Shown: positions 13,797-17,433 of the stretch, piece by piece
Numbering within the stretch: position 1 is the first letter of the stretch
Layout: each line of letters starts with the position of its first letter
NCBI GenBank assembly: GCA_011176555.1
Contig: DUEF01000214.1
Coordinates: 1 to 17,433 of the forward strand
Direction of reading: 5' to 3'
From: Caldilineae bacterium
Lineage (GTDB): Bacteria; Chloroflexota; Anaerolineae; J102
Length of the DNA stretch: 17,433 nucleotides
Notes under the pieces: generated by a model
Databases searched by the model: none
What the model was told of the DNA's origin: nothing
The model's input: the letters and a program-made list of their open reading frames with translations, nothing else
Program-made: the position numbers and the translations under genes

Positions 13797-14657
13797 TCAT
13801 CCCGCCAGATTCACTGTCTCGTCCTCCCTCGCTGCTCCCACCGTTGATTCTGACTCCTCCCGCACCTGCATGAACCCGAGCTCGCTCTGTCCCACCAGGA
13901 TACGGTCGCCGTTGTGGAGGACGCGCCGCTCCACGACTTCGCCATTGACGAGCACGCCATTGGCGCTCACCAGGTCGTAGATCACGAATTCTCCATGTTC
14001 GCGGCGGATGCGGGCGTGTTGCCGCGAGATCGTACGGTCATCGAGGCTGATATCGTTGTGCTTGCTGTCCCGGCCAATGTCGGCGATGTCTCTGAGTCGA
14101 TAAGTCTTTCCCAGGTGGGGGCCGTTCAGCGCCACCAGCCAAGCCAACGCTTTGTGTCGCTTCACGTCCTGGACAAGGACTTGGGTTGAATCGGCATCGC
14201 GTTTGTCGGTGACAGGCGTGACTGGTTCAGGATGTTTTTTTGCTGAGTCGGAAATGCTGGCGTCGTCCTCCGCGTCGCGACTTCCGACTGGCTTTAGATC
14301 AATATCCAGTTCATTCGTTTCCGCACTTGGCTCATGGACGCCAATCCCGATTGTGTAGAAAAGAAGCGAGACCAAAGCCAGGAACGTAGCAATCGGGCCG
14401 AGAAAGGCGAACAGAACAGGAAGAGGGCCTAATCCTACAGCGAGATCGGGGAACAAGCTGAGGGTTGCGCTAGGGATGACGAGGATAGCAGCCAGCAAGG
14501 AGACGCTACGCCAAAAAGTTGCTTTGTATTGGTTGCTCTGGCTATCGAAGAATATCCACAACGTGATCACAAAGGTGATTGCAAAGGCGATGGCTGCGCC
14601 CCAGCTATACCAAGTTGAAATAAAATCGGTCGGATCTGCGAAAATGGCGGTGGGCAT
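13797..14657 (-). CDS. Membrane FHA-domain protein (three transmembrane helices)
   Basis: The start at 14657 is chosen because it follows the upstream gene's stop by 46 bp; starts further upstream would lie inside that gene. The 286-residue protein has three transmembrane helices (about 17-38, 49-68 and 77-106). A charged linker (109-168) leads to an FHA domain (about 171-266) with IGR (G195/R196), SRQH (S211/H214) and SANG (N233). FHA domains bind phosphothreonine peptides. Before the domain is D156-S-T158-Q-V-L, and the C-terminus has D279-E-T281-V-N-L; both fit the T-x-x-[I/L] type recognised by FHA domains. It is the last gene of a three-gene FHA operon, and its FHA domain is closest to that of the gene immediately upstream. 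No kinase or phosphatase gene is in the window. Confidence 0.85.
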   Translation of the reverse strand: MPTAIFADPTDFISTWYSWGAAIAFAITFVITLWIFFDSQSNQYKATFWRSVSLLAAILVIPSATLSLFPDLAVGLGPLPVLFAFLGPIATFLALVSLLFYTIGIGVHEPSAETNELDIDLKPVGSRDAEDDASISDSAKKHPEPVTPVTDKRDADSTQVLVQDVKRHKALAWLVALNGPHLGKTYRLRDIADIGRDSKHNDISLDDRTISRQHARIRREHGEFVIYDLVSANGVLVNGEVVERRVLHNGDRILVGQSELGFMQVREESESTVGAAREDETVNLAG

Positions 14658-14703
14658 AGAAAAAAAGTGAGGGATTTTGCCGGAACGCTCGTCCCCAAAT
14701 AAC

Positions 14704-15099
14704 CTACTGGCGCTGGAATTGTTTGAAGGCGAAAAGCGTCTCCCCGAAAACGATGCGGTCTTCATCGCTGAGGGCCTGTCGGGAAATACGCTCACCATTG
14801 ACAAATGTGCCGTTGGCGCTGGCCAAATCTTGCACGAAGAAACGGGGACGAGCAAGATCGTCATCGGCATACAAACGCGCGTGATGCCGTGATGTTGCTT
14901 CGTCGTCGATAATGATGTCGTTTTCGGAGGAACGGCCTACACTGGCGCCATCGGCGCGAAGCGCGTACAAGCGACCGCGCCGAGGCCCATTCAAGGCGAC
15001 AAGCCAGGCGAAACAGGGCTTTTCCTTGGGGATCTGTAGCGTTTGATCGCCGTCGATGTCTGGAAGCGCATCTGTGCTGGCGTTTTGTGATGACGTCAT
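14704..15099 (-). CDS. Small soluble FHA-domain protein
   Basis: The 131-residue protein is a single FHA domain (about 30-126) with a short N-terminal tail. Phosphothreonine-binding residues are intact: VGR (G55/R56), SRHH (S70, H73) and SANG (N96/G97), with NDIIIDDEATS before the serine. The tail has D18-Q-T20-L-Q-I, a candidate phosphothreonine 10 residues before the domain. The size and layout recall actinobacterial GarA/OdhI, in which a phosphorylated N-terminal threonine docks on the protein's own FHA domain; homology to those at the tail is not claimed. The ATG overlaps the stop of the upstream FHA gene (15096-15099), so it is translationally coupled. No membrane segment. Confidence 0.87.
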   Translation of the reverse strand: MTSSQNASTDALPDIDGDQTLQIPKEKPCFAWLVALNGPRRGRLYALRADGASVGRSSENDIIIDDEATSRHHARLYADDDLARPRFFVQDLASANGTFVNGERISRQALSDEDRIVFGETLFAFKQFQRQ

Positions 15100-16082
15100 G
15101 GGGGAGGAGAGGTGGTGAATTGGAGTACGGTGGACCCCAGGCGGATTTCGTCTCCATCGAGCAAAGGGAAGCGCTGCACTGCCGATTCGCCGATGAAGGT
15201 GCCGTTGGTGCTGTCCAGGTCATAGATGACGCAACGACCTTGTTCATATCGGAGTTGCGCGTGGCTGCCGCTCACGGTGGGATCGGTCAGGGGGGGGTTG
15301 GTGTGCGCGGGATTGCGCCCCATTGTTAAGGGTTGGTCGGCGTACAGCTGGTATGTTTGCCCCTGATCCGGCCCCTGTCGCACAACCACCCAGGCGACGG
15401 GGAGACGTCTGGCTCCGGATTTTCTGGTTGCGTCCTGGATGACTAGGGTGTTGTCGATGGCGTCCGTAGCCGTCGTTGCAGACGCGCTCTGGGGTTGGCG
15501 TTCCGCCTGGCGACGCGGCGGTGGTGGGATCAACGCAGGCTGAGATTCAGAAAAAGCGGGTTGGGGAGAAGCGATGGGCGTCAGGGGTGGTGGCGCTGGT
15601 TGGGCGGGTCGGGCCGTCTCCGGTTCGTCAGGGGCGGGGCGCTTGTACGTGGCTGGCAGCGTGCGACTTTCGAAGCGAATGTTGAGTAAGTACAAAAATG
15701 CAGCGACAGCGCTGACAAGGGCGATGATAGCGTAAATATGTTTGGTCGAAAGGCTAGCGTCGAGTGCAAACAGGAGCGCGGTGCTGACGACCGCAGCAGC
15801 CGAAAGCAAAAAGGTCATGATAATGGCCGCTACTCTCGCCCATTCTCTCTGCTCCCAAAGGCCGCGAAAGACAAATCCGGCCAGGGCGGCGGTGAGCAGC
15901 GGGGGGACGGCCAGAAGGCTGCTCATGGCGACCGGCAGCCCGGTACGATCAAGTATGGTGCTCAACCACGCGCTATGGCCTGGACTGAGCAGCACCAGGG
16001 CGGCGATGCCAAGCGCGACGATGGTTTCTACGAGTAAGAGAATGGCGATGAGGGAGACGCCAAAAGGACGAGATTGTGTCAT
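15096..16082 (-). CDS. Membrane FHA-domain protein (four transmembrane helices, proline-rich linker)
   Basis: The 328-residue protein begins with four transmembrane helices (about 8-32, 52-74, 83-106 and 116-133). A Pro/Ala/Gln-rich linker (about 145-200) leads to a C-terminal FHA domain (about 229-323). Binding residues are MGR (G255/R256), SGSH (S271/H274, with Gly in place of the usual Arg of SRxH) and STNG (N293/G294). Before the domain is D210-N-T212-L-V-I, matching the pattern in both sister proteins. The FHA faces the cytoplasm if the even number of helices is right. It is the first gene of the operon, read from a strong promoter at 16136-16164. A role in kinase signalling at the membrane is inferred from the domain only. 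Confidence 0.85.
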   Translation of the reverse strand: MTQSRPFGVSLIAILLLVETIVALGIAALVLLSPGHSAWLSTILDRTGLPVAMSSLLAVPPLLTAALAGFVFRGLWEQREWARVAAIIMTFLLSAAAVVSTALLFALDASLSTKHIYAIIALVSAVAAFLYLLNIRFESRTLPATYKRPAPDEPETARPAQPAPPPLTPIASPQPAFSESQPALIPPPPRRQAERQPQSASATTATDAIDNTLVIQDATRKSGARRLPVAWVVVRQGPDQGQTYQLYADQPLTMGRNPAHTNPPLTDPTVSGSHAQLRYEQGRCVIYDLDSTNGTFIGESAVQRFPLLDGDEIRLGSTVLQFTTSPPP

Positions 16083-16135
16083 TGTTTTCCAGTGCGAGAT
16101 GGTTGTATTGTTGCTGGTGGCCGCAAACCGTCTGG

Positions 16136-16164
16136 ATTATCGCATTGAGATCGGTAGCTGTCAA
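16136..16164 (-). promoter_or_regulatory. Sigma70-type promoter of the FHA operon
   Basis: On the minus strand, a perfect TTGACA (16164-16159), a 17-bp spacer and GATAAT (16141-16136; 5 of 6). Predicted start is near 16129, giving a leader of about 47 nt before the ATG at 16082. Confidence 0.7.
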
Positions 16165-16198
16165 TAGCGCCTGATTAGCGAACAGAGGGTGGCGATGG

Positions 16199-16204
16199 TA
16201 GAAT
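16199..16204 (+). promoter_or_regulatory. Candidate -10 element giving a leaderless LysE transcript
   Basis: TAGAAT ends 7 nt before the ATG at 16212, so transcription would begin at or next to the start codon. No Shine-Dalgarno precedes this ATG. The -35 region is weak (TTAGCG at 16175-16180, 18-bp spacing). Confidence 0.4.
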
Positions 16205-16211
16205 TTTCAAC

Positions 16212-16826
16212 ATGCCGTACGCATTTCTCGGTCTTTCACTAGGTTTGAGCGCTGGATTGGCGCCCGGCCCCCTGCTGGCGCTGGTCATCCAGCGCAGCGT
16301 GCAGGGCGGGTTGGCGAGCGGGCTGCGCGTGGCCGTGGCGCCCTTGTTGACCGATCTCCCCATCGTTGTTTTGTCTTTTCTATTGGTGGGACGATTGCCA
16401 GAAGCCGGGCTTGACATCATGCTGGGAATCGGGGGGCTGTTTGTTTTGTGGCTGGGGATCAACGCCTTCCGCCATGCCGGTGACGCCATCGACACAACCG
16501 CGACCACGTCCGCACGGCAAGATTTCCTGCACGGCGCGCTGATCAATTTCCTCAACCCCCATCCCTACTTGTTCTGGGTGGCGGTCGGCGCACCCACGGT
16601 GGTGCGGGCCTGGCGGTCGGAGCCCTGGATGGCGGTTGTCTTCATCGTTGCATTTTATGCGCTCCTGATTGGCAGCAAAGTCGCGCTGGCCTTCGTTTTC
16701 AGCCGGGCGCGAGCGCTTCCTCAACGGCAGTACGCGTGGTTGATCCGATTTTCTTCTTTTCTTTTGTTTATCGCCGGTGCGTTCATGATTTTCGCAGCCT
16801 GGCGCAACCTGAGTGCCATTTTATGA
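16212..16826 (+). CDS. LysE/RhtB-family amino-acid exporter
   Basis: The 204-residue protein has the size and about six hydrophobic helices of the LysE superfamily, with the family motif GLAPGP at 15-20 in the first helix. The second half has the GALINFLNPHPYLFWVAVG segment (about 108-126), a conserved N-P re-entrant region. LysE/RhtB proteins export basic or neutral amino acids or related solutes by proton exchange; the substrate here cannot be told. The stop overlaps the start of the following GNAT-like gene (ATGA, 16823-16826), suggesting the pair is made together. Confidence 0.9.
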   Translation: MPYAFLGLSLGLSAGLAPGPLLALVIQRSVQGGLASGLRVAVAPLLTDLPIVVLSFLLVGRLPEAGLDIMLGIGGLFVLWLGINAFRHAGDAIDTTATTSARQDFLHGALINFLNPHPYLFWVAVGAPTVVRAWRSEPWMAVVFIVAFYALLIGSKVALAFVFSRARALPQRQYAWLIRFSSFLLFIAGAFMIFAAWRNLSAIL

Positions 16827-17433
16827 TCAAAGTCGCCCCCTTACACACCCGAGATCTCGCGGCCGTCGCCACACTTTTCGCGGAAGCAACCGCAACTTAT
16901 CCCTACCGTTGGACGTTATCCCCCCAGGCGTTCCGCGACCATGTATTATTCGATGAAGGCGGGCCGCACGCCGAATTGGCCGTGGACCCCAACGGTTGGC
17001 TCGTGGCCACGCAAGGCGATTACGCGCTGGGCTTCGCCCACTGCACAGTGGGACGGCTGCAGGAGGATGATGGGGACGCGCGGCGGGGATTTCTGCGGTT
17101 TCTCGCCATGCGTTCTGACGCCCCGGCCGAGACCGCGACCGCGCTGCTGACCGCCGCAGACGGCTATTTCCGCGGCCACAAGGTGGAGCAGGTTGCCGCT
17201 TTTCATATTCGCACCGGCTATCCTTGTTGTCTGGCCGGCAGGGGCGCATTAGCCAGTGATCGGCTTGACTTGATGACGGCGCTGGGCCGCGCTGGGTATC
17301 GCATGGCCGACCGTTGGTTGTTGTACGAAAAACGAATGTATGCGCGGGTGACCGAACGTTTGCCGGCGCTGGCGGGGCTACGTCTCCAGATCGAGGACCA
17401 GGACGATGGCGGGTTCAGCCTGTACGTCTCGGA
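16823..17433 (+). CDS. GNAT-like acetyltransferase (partial, cut at right edge)
   Basis: The frame is open for 203 codons from the ATG overlapping the lysE-type stop to the window end. The N-terminus MIKVAPLHTRDLAAVATLF...ATATYPYRWTLSP is typical of GNAT proteins. A strand-turn WLVATQGDYALGFAHCTVGRL follows, then LRFLAMRSDAP...ATALLTAADGYFRGHKVEQVAAFHI. The end of this first domain reads DLMTALGRAGYRMADRWLLYEKRM, as in GNAT C-termini. The acetyl-CoA pyrophosphate loop (Q/R-x-x-G-x-G/A) is not clearly present, since MRSDAPAETATALL stands in its place. Continuation past residue 180 suggests a second domain, as in tandem GNAT proteins. Substrate unknown; coupling to an exporter hints at amino-acid or amine modification. 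Confidence 0.72.
   Translation, partial: MIKVAPLHTRDLAAVATLFAEATATYPYRWTLSPQAFRDHVLFDEGGPHAELAVDPNGWLVATQGDYALGFAHCTVGRLQEDDGDARRGFLRFLAMRSDAPAETATALLTAADGYFRGHKVEQVAAFHIRTGYPCCLAGRGALASDRLDLMTALGRAGYRMADRWLLYEKRMYARVTERLPALAGLRLQIEDQDDGGFSLYVS

Noticed and set aside
14658..14870. N-terminal extension of the leftmost FHA protein
   Set aside because: It would overlap most of the next gene's 3' half in another frame; the residues are an out-of-frame reading of that FHA domain.

Overview
The window looks like a chromosomal stretch of a GC-rich environmental bacterium, most likely a member of the Chloroflexota (Anaerolineae/Caldilineae-like). That placement is an inference from gene style: a GlpABC-type glycerol-3-phosphate dehydrogenase, a single-chain ADP-forming acetyl-CoA synthetase, a stand-alone BirA, membrane proteins carrying FHA domains, and intergenic arrays of 7-bp repeats. 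There is no rRNA or tRNA gene, phage, transposase or CRISPR array. No gene-free stretch exceeds about 240 bp.

Left part (1-5024, + strand). The 3' end of glpA, then glpB and glpC, encode the anaerobic glycerol-3-phosphate dehydrogenase, which passes electrons from glycerol-3-phosphate to the membrane quinone pool. The glpA frame runs openly through two different 7-bp repeat arrays before reaching the conserved GlpA tail. Next is a phasin-like gene with its own near-consensus promoter, a perfect 15-bp palindrome at the predicted transcription start, and a terminator. A HEAT-repeat gene and an overlapping YkuE-like metallophosphoesterase gene follow.

Middle part (5025-12870, - strand). In transcription order: a tail-anchored DUF362 protein, an MscS-type channel, an UlaG/NAPE-PLD-like metallo-beta-lactamase-fold hydrolase, an ADP-forming acyl-CoA synthetase, a biotin-protein ligase, and a single-pass membrane protein whose outer part resembles an inactivated peptidase-MA domain. 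The first three are tightly packed (9-bp gap, then a 4-bp overlap). The others are separated by repeats: a heptamer array, an 18-bp inverted repeat, another heptamer array and a 33-bp direct repeat.

Right part (12871-17433). A peptide deformylase gene diverges from DUF362 and converges on a three-gene FHA operon read leftward from a TTGACA-N17-GATAAT promoter. Two of the FHA proteins are multi-pass membrane proteins and one is a small soluble protein. Each carries the pattern D-x-T-x-x-[I/L] just before its FHA domain, and one has a second copy at its C-terminus, which suits self- or cross-recognition after threonine phosphorylation. Diverging from this operon is a LysE/RhtB exporter gene with a possible leaderless start, translationally coupled to a GNAT-like gene cut by the window edge.

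The most notable observations are the FHA trio with built-in candidate phosphothreonine ligands and the heptamer repeat families that intrude into coding ends, including glpA.
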